Shown in pieces: positions 1 to 8,438 of a stretch of DNA of 64,000 nt. Made by a program: the position numbers and the translations under genes. Location of the stretch: positions 3,596,001-3,660,000 of the forward strand of contig NZ_CP102247.1 of the NCBI RefSeq assembly GCF_024599655.1, read 5' to 3'. Under the pieces are notes generated by a model. That model had not been told where the DNA came from. It ran no database searches and worked only from the letters and a program-made list of their open reading frames with translations. Every line of letters starts with the position of its first letter. The stretch's first letter is position 1. Source of the stretch: Enterobacter asburiae. Its GTDB lineage: Bacteria; Pseudomonadota; Gammaproteobacteria; Enterobacterales; Enterobacteriaceae.

Positions 1-256
1 GCAGTTTGGCTTAACGTGCAACTTTGTCGCACCAGCGTAGATCATCGGTAGCACCGAAACGGTGCAACGGGAGATATTTGCCTCTGAATGGTGCGGCGCG
101 CTTCGCAAAAATAAACAATAACGCAGCAAAATCTTTACATTAAGCCAGACTAAATGTTAACAAGCTTGCATAACACTGCACTCGCATTGCGCGAGATATA
201 ACAACATCACAATGGGTATCAAAGCGTCTCTGGCGCTGATAAAAAAGGAGTTGGGT

Positions 257-1162
257 ATGCAATTACGTAAACTGGCCACAGCAATGCTGGTTATGGGAAT
301 GTCTGCTGGCGTGGTTCACGCTGAAGATGCGCCGGCAGCAGGCAGCACTCTCGACAAGATTGCCAAAAACGGCGTCATCGTGGTCGGCCACCGTGAATCT
401 TCTGTCCCGTTCTCTTACTACGACAACACGCAAAAAGTCGTGGGCTATTCACAGGATTACTCCAACGCCATCGTTGAAGCTGTGAAGAAAAAGCTGAACA
501 AACCTGACCTGCAGGTGAAGCTGATCCCAATCACTTCACAGAACCGTATTCCACTGCTGCAAAACGGCACCTTTGACTTCGAGTGTGGCTCCACCACCAA
601 CAACCTCGAGCGTCAAAAACAGGCTGCCTTCTCAGACACCATCTTTGTCGTGGGCACCCGTCTGCTGACGAAGAAAGGCGGTGAGATCAAAGACTTCGCT
701 GATCTGAAAGGCAAAGCGGTTGTTGTGACCTCCGGTACCACGTCAGAAGTGCTGCTGCACAAGCTGAACGACGAGAAGAAAATGGATATGCGCATCATCA
801 GCGCGAAAGACCATGGCGACTCCTTCCGTACCCTGGAAAGCGGTCGTGCCGTCGCGTTTATGATGGATGACGCCCTGCTGGCGGGCGAACGTGCGAAAGC
901 GAAAAAACCAGACAACTGGGATATCGTCGGTACCGCGCAGTCTAAAGAAGCCTACGGCTGTATGCTGCGTAAAGACGATCCGCAGTTCAAAAAGCTGATC
1001 GATGACACCATCGCTCAGGTGCAGACCTCCGGCGAAGCCGAAAAATGGTTCGATAAGTGGTTCAAGAACCCGATTCCACCAAAAAACCTGAACATGAATT
1101 TTGAACTGTCTGAAGACATGAAAGCGCTGTTCAAATCTCCAAATGACAAGGCTCTTAACTAA
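257..1162 (+). CDS. gltI: Glutamate/aspartate ABC transporter, periplasmic binding protein GltI
   Basis: This 301-residue protein binds glutamate and aspartate in the periplasm and delivers them to the GltJK-GltL importer. Residues 1-22 form a signal peptide: basic start, hydrophobic core, and an Ala-x-Ala-type cleavage site ending VHA. The rest is a family 3 solute-binding fold that reads almost identically to E. coli GltI. An in-frame ATG lies 45 bases upstream, but the start at 257 is chosen because AAGGAG lies just before it and it gives a normal signal peptide. It is the first gene of gltIJKL and is followed by the sroC region and a strong hairpin, which should make GltI more abundant than the membrane parts. 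Confidence 0.96.
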   Translation: MQLRKLATAMLVMGMSAGVVHAEDAPAAGSTLDKIAKNGVIVVGHRESSVPFSYYDNTQKVVGYSQDYSNAIVEAVKKKLNKPDLQVKLIPITSQNRIPLLQNGTFDFECGSTTNNLERQKQAAFSDTIFVVGTRLLTKKGGEIKDFADLKGKAVVVTSGTTSEVLLHKLNDEKKMDMRIISAKDHGDSFRTLESGRAVAFMMDDALLAGERAKAKKPDNWDIVGTAQSKEAYGCMLRKDDPQFKKLIDDTIAQVQTSGEAEKWFDKWFKNPIPPKNLNMNFELSEDMKALFKSPNDKALN

Positions 1163-1305
1163 TTAGAACAACAGGGGCGGGATCTCCTGCCCTCTCGATT
1201 GTCGGGAAGCATGGACAGACTATACGTTGAGTGGTCGTTCCCCACTCAGCGCGAAAAATGAGCTTCTCACCAATCTTCGAGGGTAGCGCTGCTACCCTTT
1301 TTTTT
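1160..1305 (+). ncRNA. sroC: SroC-like small RNA in the gltI-gltJ intergenic region
   Basis: The 155 bases between gltI and gltJ hold two hairpins. TGAGTGG (1228-1234) pairs with CCACTCA (1242-1248). GGGTAGC (1281-1287) pairs with GCTACCC (1291-1297), followed by eight T. In E. coli and Salmonella this same interval is SroC, an RNA cut from the gltIJKL message that sponges GcvB. Position and terminal structure match. The 5' end is not visible in sequence and is set roughly at the gltI stop, where RNase E cleavage is expected. Confidence 0.75.
1281..1305 (+). terminator. Intrinsic terminator/attenuator between gltI and gltJ
   Basis: A 7-bp perfect stem (GGGTAGC/GCTACCC, loop GCT) is followed by TTTTTTTT. 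It lies 12 bases before the gltJ start, so some transcripts must read through. It would lower gltJKL relative to gltI and form the 3' end of SroC. Confidence 0.85.
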
Positions 1306-1317
1306 CTGGAGTTTATT

Positions 1318-2058
1318 ATGTCAATAGACTGGAACTGGGGCATATTCCTGCAACAAGCCCCGTTCGGCAACACCACCTATCTTGGCTGGCTGTGGAGCGG
1401 CTTTCAGGTCACCGTGGCATTATCGATAACGGCGTGGATCATCGCGTTTCTTGTCGGTTCTTTGTTCGGTATTCTGCGCACCGTCCCAAACCGTTTTCTT
1501 TCAACACTTGGCACCCTATATGTGGAACTGTTCCGTAACGTTCCGCTGATCGTGCAATTCTTTACCTGGTATCTGGTCATCCCGGAACTGCTGCCGGAAA
1601 ATATTGGCATGTGGTTCAAGTCGGAACTGGATCCGAACGTACAGTTCTTTGTCTCCTCCATGATGTGTCTGGGGCTGTTTACCGCTGCGCGCGTTTGCGA
1701 GCAGGTGCGTGCCGCCATTCAGTCATTACCCCGTGGACAAAAAAATGCGGGCCTGGCGATGGGGTTGACCCTGCCGCAAACCTACCGCTATGTGCTGCTG
1801 CCAAACGCCTACCGCGTTATCGTTCCACCGATGACCTCTGAGATGATGAACCTGGTGAAAAACTCGGCCATCGCCTCGACTATCGGCCTGGTCGACATGG
1901 CCGCGCAGGCGGGCAAGCTGCTGGATTACTCCGCCCACGCGTGGGAATCCTTCACCGCGATCACGCTCGCATATGTTCTGATTAACGCTTTCATCATGCT
2001 GGTGATGAACCTGGTTGAACGCAAAATCCGCCTGCCGGGTAATCTGGGGGGCAAATAA
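1318..2058 (+). CDS. gltJ: Glutamate/aspartate ABC transporter permease GltJ
   Basis: This 246-residue inner-membrane protein belongs to the HisM/GlnP polar amino-acid permease family and pairs with GltK to form the pore. About five hydrophobic segments are visible. The cytoplasmic EAA-type loop that contacts the ATPase sits near residues 140-165. The start at 1318 has CTGGAG upstream and gives the usual family length; a longer in-frame ORF would run back through the SroC terminator. It overlaps gltK by one base (TAATG). Confidence 0.95.
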   Translation: MSIDWNWGIFLQQAPFGNTTYLGWLWSGFQVTVALSITAWIIAFLVGSLFGILRTVPNRFLSTLGTLYVELFRNVPLIVQFFTWYLVIPELLPENIGMWFKSELDPNVQFFVSSMMCLGLFTAARVCEQVRAAIQSLPRGQKNAGLAMGLTLPQTYRYVLLPNAYRVIVPPMTSEMMNLVKNSAIASTIGLVDMAAQAGKLLDYSAHAWESFTAITLAYVLINAFIMLVMNLVERKIRLPGNLGGK

Positions 2059-2732
2059 TGTACGAATTTGACTGGAGTTCTATCGTTCCATCCATGCCTT
2101 ACCTGCTTGATGGCCTGGTGATTACCTTAAAAATCACCGTTATCGCCATCATCATTGGTATCGTCTGGGGTACCCTGCTGGCCGTCATGCGCCTGTCGAG
2201 CTTTAAGCCGCTCGCCTGGTTTGCAACCGCCTACGTTAACGTGTTCCGCTCCATCCCGCTGGTAATGGTGCTGCTGTGGTTTTACCTGATTGTACCCGGC
2301 TTCCTGCAGAACGTGCTGGGGCTGTCGCCGAAAACCGATATCCGTCTAATCTCCGCCATGGTGGCGTTCTCGATGTTTGAGGCCGCTTACTACTCGGAGA
2401 TTATCCGCGCGGGCATTCAGAGTATCTCCCGCGGGCAATCCAGCGCCGCGCTGGCGCTGGGCATGACGCACTGGCAGTCCATGCAGCTCATTATTCTGCC
2501 GCAGGCGTTTCGCGCCATGGTTCCGCTCCTGCTGACTCAGGGTATTGTGCTGTTCCAGGATACCTCACTGGTCTATGTGCTGAGTCTGGCAGACTTCTTC
2601 CGTACCGCGTCAACCATCGGTGAACGTGATGGTACGCAGGTCGAGATGGTGCTCTTTGCGGGTGCGGTCTATTTTGTGATTAGTTTAAGCGCGTCGCTGT
2701 TGGTCAGCTGGCTGAAGAAAAGGACGGTATAA
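2058..2732 (+). CDS. gltK: Glutamate/aspartate ABC transporter permease GltK
   Basis: GltK is the second permease subunit (224 residues), a polar amino-acid permease with several membrane-spanning helices and a conserved EAA loop around residues 125-150 (RAGIQSISRGQ and following). It matches E. coli GltK in length and sequence. It overlaps gltJ at its start and gltL at its end by one base each, which implies translational coupling and equal subunit supply. Confidence 0.95.
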   Translation: MYEFDWSSIVPSMPYLLDGLVITLKITVIAIIIGIVWGTLLAVMRLSSFKPLAWFATAYVNVFRSIPLVMVLLWFYLIVPGFLQNVLGLSPKTDIRLISAMVAFSMFEAAYYSEIIRAGIQSISRGQSSAALALGMTHWQSMQLIILPQAFRAMVPLLLTQGIVLFQDTSLVYVLSLADFFRTASTIGERDGTQVEMVLFAGAVYFVISLSASLLVSWLKKRTV

Positions 2733-3457
2733 TGATTTCCCTGAAAAATGTTTCTAAATGGTATGGGCACTTTCAGGTGCTGACCGACTGCTCCACTGAA
2801 GTCAAAAAAGGCGACGTGGTGGTGGTGTGCGGGCCGTCCGGCTCCGGTAAATCAACGCTGATCAAAACCGTCAACGGACTGGAGCCGGTGCAGCAGGGTG
2901 AGATCGTCGTCAACGGCACCAAAGTCAACGACAAGAAAACCAACCTCGCCCAGCTTCGCTCTCATGTTGGCATGGTGTTCCAGCATTTTGAGCTGTTCCC
3001 TCACCTCTCCATTATTGAGAACCTGACGCTGGCGCAGGTAAAAGTGCTTAAGCGTGATAAAAAAGCATCGCGTGAGAAAGGTCTGAAGCTCCTGGAACGC
3101 GTTGGGCTTTCGGCACATGCCGATAAGTTCCCGGCGCAGCTTTCTGGCGGCCAACAGCAGCGTGTGGCGATCGCCCGCGCGCTGTGCATGGATCCGGTGG
3201 CGATGCTGTTTGATGAACCAACGTCGGCGCTCGATCCAGAAATGATCAACGAAGTGCTGGACGTGATGGTCGAGCTGGCGCACGAAGGGATGACCATGAT
3301 GGTGGTGACCCACGAAATGGGCTTTGCCCGTAAAGTGGCCAACCGCGTGATCTTTATGGACGAAGGGAAAATTGTCGAAGATTCACCGAAAGAAGAGTTC
3401 TTCGCTAACCCGAAATCCGACCGCGCCAAAGACTTCCTTGCCAAAATCCTGCACTAA
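2732..3457 (+). CDS. gltL: Glutamate/aspartate ABC transporter ATP-binding protein GltL
   Basis: This 241-residue ATPase drives Glu/Asp import. Walker A (GPSGSGKST) is at residues 34-42, the signature LSGGQQQR near residue 137, Walker B (MLFDEPTSALD) near 160, and the switch histidine in VVTHEMG near 195. It is the last gene of gltIJKL. A 10-bp inverted repeat follows the stop. Confidence 0.96.
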   Translation: MISLKNVSKWYGHFQVLTDCSTEVKKGDVVVVCGPSGSGKSTLIKTVNGLEPVQQGEIVVNGTKVNDKKTNLAQLRSHVGMVFQHFELFPHLSIIENLTLAQVKVLKRDKKASREKGLKLLERVGLSAHADKFPAQLSGGQQQRVAIARALCMDPVAMLFDEPTSALDPEMINEVLDVMVELAHEGMTMMVVTHEMGFARKVANRVIFMDEGKIVEDSPKEEFFANPKSDRAKDFLAKILH

Positions 3458-3465
3458 TCTTCCCG

Positions 3466-3489
3466 GTGCGCAATCTGCGGATTGCGCAC
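3466..3489 (+). terminator. Inverted repeat after gltL, possible terminator
   Basis: GTGCGCAATC pairs perfectly with GATTGCGCAC around a TGCG loop, 8 bases after the gltL stop. No clean T-run follows, only a pyrimidine-rich stretch. It may be a weak terminator or a 3'-end stabiliser. Confidence 0.5.
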
Positions 3490-3577
3490 TGCTTCACGCT
3501 TTCACTCACTTCCTCTCGTCGGCGTCACATTGCAGCGTTAACCTTGTCACAAAATAACGCTACGTATGGAGAACGCT

Positions 3578-4519
3578 ATGGCACAGCCTATTATTCTCGA
3601 TTGCGATCCGGGTCATGATGACGCGATCGCGCTCGTCCTTGCACTTGCCTCCCCTGAACTCGACGTGAAAGCCGTCACCTCGTCCGCCGGAAACCAGACC
3701 CCTGAAAAAACCCTGCGCAACGTGCTGCGCATGCTCACGCTGCTCAAACGCACCGATATTCCTGTCGCTGGCGGGGCCGTGAAGCCGCTGATGCGCGAGC
3801 TGATTATTGCCGACAACGTTCATGGTGAAAGCGGGCTGGACGGTCCGGCACTGCCGGAGCCGGGCTTCGCGCCGCAAAACTGTACCGCCGTCGAGCTGAT
3901 GGCAAAAGTGCTGCGCGAAAGTGCAGAACCGGTAACGCTGGTGGCTACCGGACCGCAAACTAACGTTGCGCTGCTGCTGAACAGCCATCCTGAGCTGCAT
4001 AATAAAATTGCCCGTATTGTGATTATGGGTGGTGCCATGGGGCTCGGTAACTGGACGCCTGCGGCGGAGTTCAACATCTTTGTCGACCCGGAAGCCGCTG
4101 AGATTGTCTTCCAGTCCGGCTTACCGATTGTGATGGCGGGACTGGACGTTACCCACCGCGCGCAGATTATGGCGGACGATATTGAGCGTTTACGCTCGGT
4201 GGGCAACCCGGTTGCGACAACCGTGGCCGAACTGCTCGACTTCTTCATGGAGTATCACAAAGCCGAGAAGTGGGGCTTCCACGGCGCGCCCCTGCACGAC
4301 CCGTGCACCATTGCCTGGCTACTGAAGCCTGAGATGTTTACCTCGGTGAACAGATGGGTTGGCGTTGAGACGCAGGGAAAATACACCCAGGGAATGACGG
4401 TGGTGGATTATTACTCCCTGACGGGGAATCAACCGAATACCACGGTGATGGTGGACATCGACCGGGAGGCTTTTGTGGATTTGCTGGCGGAAAGGCTGGC
4501 TTACTATAGTGCGGCCTGA
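3578..4519 (+). CDS. rihA: Pyrimidine-specific ribonucleoside hydrolase RihA
   Basis: RihA hydrolyses cytidine and uridine to base plus ribose in nucleoside salvage. The protein has 313 residues. It begins with the Ca-binding inosine-uridine hydrolase motif DCDPGHDD (residues 8-15) and retains the family histidine near residue 240 (GAPLHDPC). The start at 3578 follows TGGAGA and matches E. coli RihA; an in-frame start 12 bases upstream is less likely. It lies 120 bases after gltL, as in E. coli. E. coli carries hscC, dnaJ-like and Sel1 genes beyond rihA, but here ybeL follows directly. Confidence 0.95.
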   Translation: MAQPIILDCDPGHDDAIALVLALASPELDVKAVTSSAGNQTPEKTLRNVLRMLTLLKRTDIPVAGGAVKPLMRELIIADNVHGESGLDGPALPEPGFAPQNCTAVELMAKVLRESAEPVTLVATGPQTNVALLLNSHPELHNKIARIVIMGGAMGLGNWTPAAEFNIFVDPEAAEIVFQSGLPIVMAGLDVTHRAQIMADDIERLRSVGNPVATTVAELLDFFMEYHKAEKWGFHGAPLHDPCTIAWLLKPEMFTSVNRWVGVETQGKYTQGMTVVDYYSLTGNQPNTTVMVDIDREAFVDLLAERLAYYSAA

Positions 4520-4520
4520 T

Positions 4521-4556
4521 GCCCTCACCCCATCCCTCTCCCACGGGAGAGGGTGC
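4521..4556. repeat. GC-rich palindromic repeat, copy 1 (rihA/ybeL convergent junction)
   Basis: GCCCTCACCCC is followed by CCCTCTCCC and GGGAGAGGG, which form a 9-bp stem. Sister copies lie at 38174-38211 and 41068-41106 in the opposite orientation. All three lie between convergent genes within about 20 bases of a stop codon, so they may act as bidirectional 3' ends. Confidence 0.8.
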
Positions 4557-4574
4557 AAACAGTTTTGCTTTTAC

Positions 4575-5057
4575 CTAGGGCTCAAACGGCCGACGCTGGA
4601 ACTGATCGTGGCCGCATTTCGGACACATCGGCAGGACATCCGGCGTATACACCGCAATATGGTGGTGGCAATTCTCGCACACCAGATTTCCCAACCCGAC
4701 CACCTCACCACTGTGATAGACACCGTGATGGTTCAAATCCTGAAAGACCTCGCGCCACTCCAGCTGCGTTTTATCCGTGATATCGGCCAGCTCTTGCCAC
4801 AGGCTCTCTTTAATCACCCGCATAAAAACGCTGTCCGTGACCTCCTCCTGACTCTCCTGGTAGCTGCGCGCGAACTCTTCCAGATCGCGACGCACGGCAC
4901 GCGTCACCTCTTCCACTTCGGTTCGCGTTAACTCACCCGTTTGCGTCACGCGGACTCGCGCTTGCTCCACCAGCGCGTCGATATCTCGCTCGCCGTTACG
5001 CAGCCGTTCCGTCAGTGTTGCCACCAGTTCGCGGTAAAATTGAGCAACCTTGTTCAT
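4575..5057 (-). CDS. ybeL: DUF1451 zinc-ribbon protein YbeL
   Basis: This is a 160-residue protein of unknown function. The N-terminal two thirds are charged and helical. The C-terminus carries a zinc ribbon made of two CxxC pairs (CENC and CPKC) and ends RRPFEP, as in E. coli YbeL. Two adjacent ATG codons are possible starts (5060 and 5057). The second is chosen because it lies 7 bases after GGGAGG and gives the E. coli length. It is divergent from leuS. Confidence 0.9.
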   Translation of the reverse strand: MNKVAQFYRELVATLTERLRNGERDIDALVEQARVRVTQTGELTRTEVEEVTRAVRRDLEEFARSYQESQEEVTDSVFMRVIKESLWQELADITDKTQLEWREVFQDLNHHGVYHSGEVVGLGNLVCENCHHHIAVYTPDVLPMCPKCGHDQFQRRPFEP

Positions 5058-5271
5058 CATTTTGCCTCCCGGGTAAGTAACTATTTCTAATAATAGACCT
5101 TATTTCATCGCCGCTTTGTCAGGTGAAGCACAGACCCGGTAAATTCCTGCAAAGCGCATTTGTGCGAAAGGCTGTTTTGACGCGGGCGTTTGGGCTATGC
5201 TATGCGGATCTGAATTACCACATCCATTGGCTACATTTGTAGCTGTATTGAAAACAGGACCACTGGCTGCC

Positions 5272-7854
5272 ATGCAAGAGCAATACCGCCCGGAAGAGAT
5301 AGAATCAAAAGTCCAGCAACACTGGGACGAGAAGCGCACCTTTGAAGTAACCGAAGACGAGAGCAAAGAGAAGTATTACTGCCTGTCGATGCTTCCCTAT
5401 CCTTCTGGTCGACTACACATGGGCCATGTGCGTAACTACACCATCGGCGATGTGATTGCACGCTACCAGCGCATGCTGGGCAAAAACGTTCTGCAGCCTA
5501 TCGGCTGGGATGCGTTCGGTCTGCCTGCGGAAGGCGCGGCGGTCAAAAACAACACCGCACCGGCGCCGTGGACGTACGACAACATCGCGTACATGAAAAA
5601 CCAGCTCAAAATGCTGGGCTTTGGCTATGACTGGAGCCGCGAGCTGGCAACCTGTACCCCGGAATACTATCGCTGGGAGCAGAAGTTCTTCACCGAGCTG
5701 TACAAAAAAGGCCTGGTATATAAGAAGACCTCTGCCGTTAACTGGTGTCCGAACGACCAGACCGTTCTCGCGAACGAACAGGTTATCGACGGCTGCTGCT
5801 GGCGCTGCGACACCAAAGTTGAGCGTAAAGAGATCCCACAGTGGTTTATCAAAATCACCGCTTACGCTGATGAGCTGCTGAACGATCTGGATAACCTGGA
5901 CCACTGGCCAGATACCGTTAAGACCATGCAGCGCAACTGGATCGGCCGTTCTGAAGGCGTAGAAATCACCTTCAACGTTGAGAACTACGACCAGACCCTG
6001 ACCGTCTACACCACCCGTCCGGACACCTTCATGGGCGCGACCTACCTGGCCGTGGCCGCAGGTCACCCGCTGGCGCAGAAAGCGGCGGAAAACAATCCGG
6101 AGCTGGCTAGCTTCATCGACGAGTGCCGCAACACCAAAGTGGCCGAAGCCGACATGGCGACGATGGAGAAAAAAGGCGTAGCGACAGGCTTCTATGCCAA
6201 ACATCCACTGACTGGCGAAGCTATCCCGGTCTGGGCAGCCAACTTCGTTCTGATGGAATACGGTACTGGCGCAGTAATGGCCGTACCGGGCCACGATCAG
6301 CGCGACTACGAGTTTGCCACCAAATACAGCCTGCCGATTAAAGCCGTCATTCTGGCCGCCGATGGTTCTGAACCAGACCTGTCCGAACACGCGCTGACTG
6401 AAAAAGGCTCCCTGTTCAACTCCGGTGAATTTAGCGGTCTGAGCTTTGAAGAGGGCTTCAACGCCATCGCCGACAAGCTGGCCTCTCTGGGCGTGGGTGA
6501 GCGTAAAGTTAACTTCCGTCTGCGCGACTGGGGGGTGTCCCGTCAGCGTTACTGGGGTGCGCCAATCCCGATGGTGACGCTGGAAGATGGCACCGTGATG
6601 CCAACGCCAGAAGATCAGCTCCCGGTGATCCTGCCGGAAGACGTGGTCATGGACGGCATCACCAGCCCGATCAAAGCCGATCCCGAGTGGGCAAAAACCA
6701 CCGTTAACGGCCAGCCTGCGCTGCGTGAAACCGACACCTTTGACACCTTTATGGAATCCTCCTGGTACTACGCGCGCTACACCTGCCCGCAGTATCAGGA
6801 CGGTATGCTCGATTCCGATGCGGCAAACTACTGGCTGCCGGTAGACATCTACATTGGCGGCATCGAACACGCCATCATGCACCTGCTCTACTTCCGCTTC
6901 TTCCATAAGCTGATGCGCGATGCGGGCATGGTGAACTCTGACGAACCAGCAAAACAGCTGCTGTGTCAGGGCATGGTACTGGCGGATGCGTTCTATTACG
7001 TCGGTGCCAACGGCGAGCGTAACTGGGTTTCTCCGGTTGATGCGATCGTTGAGCGCGACGAGAAGGGCCGTATCGTTAAGGCGAAAGACGCCGAAGGTCA
7101 TGAGCTGGTCTACACCGGCATGAGCAAGATGTCCAAGTCTAAAAACAACGGTATCGATCCGCAGGTGATGGTCGAGCGTTACGGCGCGGATACCGTGCGT
7201 CTGTTCATGATGTTTGCCTCTCCGGCAGACATGACCCTCGAATGGCAGGAGTCCGGCGTTGAAGGCGCGAACCGCTTCCTGAAACGCGTCTGGAAACTGG
7301 TTTACGAACACACCGCACTGGGCGATGCCCCGGCGCTGAACGCCGCCGCACTGACTGAAGATCAGCAGGCGCTGCGTCGTGATGTTCATAAAACGATTGC
7401 GAAAGTGACCGATGATATTGGTCGTCGTCAGACCTTCAATACCGCAATTGCGGCTATTATGGAACTGATGAACAAGCTGGCGAAAGCTCCGCAGGGCGGC
7501 GAGCAGGATCGTGCCCTCATGCGTGAAGCGCTGCTGGCCGTCGTTCGCATGCTGAACCCGTTCACTCCGCACGTTAGCTTTACCCTGTGGCAGGAACTGA
7601 AAGGCGAAGGCGATATCGACAACGCGCCGTGGCCAGTGGCAGACGAATCAGCAATGGTGGAAAACACGACGCTGGTTGTGGTCCAGGTAAACGGCAAAGT
7701 CCGCGGTAAAATTACCGTGGCGGTCGATGCAACCGAAGAACAGGTTCGCGAGCGCGCGGGCCAGGAAACTCTGGTCGCAAAATATCTTGAGGGCGTTACC
7801 GTGCGTAAAGTGATCTACGTACCGGGTAAACTGCTCAATCTGGTCGTTGGCTAA
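5272..7854 (+). CDS. leuS: Leucyl-tRNA synthetase
   Basis: This 860-residue class I synthetase charges tRNA-Leu. The HIGH motif appears as HMGH at residues 49-52, and KMSKS is in GMSKMSKSKNNG near residue 620. The CP1 editing domain has the threonine-rich TTRPDTFMGAT segment near residue 245. The start at 5272 gives the exact E. coli length; the ORF extends 75 bases upstream without a better start. It leads a compact operon: lptE begins 14 bases after its stop, then holA and nadD. Confidence 0.98.
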   Translation: MQEQYRPEEIESKVQQHWDEKRTFEVTEDESKEKYYCLSMLPYPSGRLHMGHVRNYTIGDVIARYQRMLGKNVLQPIGWDAFGLPAEGAAVKNNTAPAPWTYDNIAYMKNQLKMLGFGYDWSRELATCTPEYYRWEQKFFTELYKKGLVYKKTSAVNWCPNDQTVLANEQVIDGCCWRCDTKVERKEIPQWFIKITAYADELLNDLDNLDHWPDTVKTMQRNWIGRSEGVEITFNVENYDQTLTVYTTRPDTFMGATYLAVAAGHPLAQKAAENNPELASFIDECRNTKVAEADMATMEKKGVATGFYAKHPLTGEAIPVWAANFVLMEYGTGAVMAVPGHDQRDYEFATKYSLPIKAVILAADGSEPDLSEHALTEKGSLFNSGEFSGLSFEEGFNAIADKLASLGVGERKVNFRLRDWGVSRQRYWGAPIPMVTLEDGTVMPTPEDQLPVILPEDVVMDGITSPIKADPEWAKTTVNGQPALRETDTFDTFMESSWYYARYTCPQYQDGMLDSDAANYWLPVDIYIGGIEHAIMHLLYFRFFHKLMRDAGMVNSDEPAKQLLCQGMVLADAFYYVGANGERNWVSPVDAIVERDEKGRIVKAKDAEGHELVYTGMSKMSKSKNNGIDPQVMVERYGADTVRLFMMFASPADMTLEWQESGVEGANRFLKRVWKLVYEHTALGDAPALNAAALTEDQQALRRDVHKTIAKVTDDIGRRQTFNTAIAAIMELMNKLAKAPQGGEQDRALMREALLAVVRMLNPFTPHVSFTLWQELKGEGDIDNAPWPVADESAMVENTTLVVVQVNGKVRGKITVAVDATEEQVRERAGQETLVAKYLEGVTVRKVIYVPGKLLNLVVG

Positions 7855-7868
7855 GCGCGGGAGGAAAC

Positions 7869-8438
7869 GTGCGACAACTGGCAACAATACTCTTATCTCT
7901 GTCGGTGCTTGTCACCGCTGGCTGTGGCTGGCACCTGCGCAATACCACGGCGGTGCCTGCTGAGATGAAAACGATGATGTTCGATTCAGGGGATCCGAAT
8001 GGTCCACTTAGCCGGGCAATTCGTAATCAGCTGCGTCTGAATGGCGTTGAGCTTGTTGAGAAACAAACGCTGCGCCAGGACATTCCATCTCTGCGTGTCC
8101 TGGGGATGACTCTCGGCAAAGATACGGCCTCTATCTTCCAGGACGGTCGTACCGCAGAGTACCAGATGGTTATGACGGTCAACGCAGCCGTTCTGATCCC
8201 GGGTAAAGACATCTACCCAATCAGCGCTAAAGTGTACCGTTCGTTCTTCGATAACCCGCAGACGGCGCTGGCAAAAGATGCCGAGCAGCAGATTATCATC
8301 AACGAAATGTACGACAAGGCGGCGGAACAGCTGATCCGTAAACTGCCAGGTATTGCAGCGTCGACTAAACAAGGATCTGACATCGTTGAAAAACCGGTTG
8401 CCGGCACGCTTCCTGCTGCTAACTCTCTGGGTAAATGA
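7869..8438 (+). CDS. lptE: LPS-assembly lipoprotein LptE
   Basis: LptE plugs the LptD barrel and helps insert lipopolysaccharide into the outer membrane. The protein has 189 residues and a GTG start after GGGAGGAAAC. A lipoprotein signal ends LVTAGC, making Cys19 the acylation site. The body (PNGPLSRAIRNQLRLNGVE) is typical; the low-complexity C-terminal tail is slightly shorter than in E. coli. It overlaps holA at TGATG. Confidence 0.95.
   Translation: MRQLATILLSLSVLVTAGCGWHLRNTTAVPAEMKTMMFDSGDPNGPLSRAIRNQLRLNGVELVEKQTLRQDIPSLRVLGMTLGKDTASIFQDGRTAEYQMVMTVNAAVLIPGKDIYPISAKVYRSFFDNPQTALAKDAEQQIIINEMYDKAAEQLIRKLPGIAASTKQGSDIVEKPVAGTLPAANSLGK

Noticed and set aside
176..190. Sigma-54-like CTGCAC-N5-TTGC upstream of gltI
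   Set aside because: The -12 part fits but the invariant GG of the -24 element is missing, so I do not annotate it.
5413..7572. 719-codon open frame antisense to leuS
   Set aside because: It lies wholly opposite leuS, has no ribosome site or recognisable domain, and is explained by leuS codon bias.
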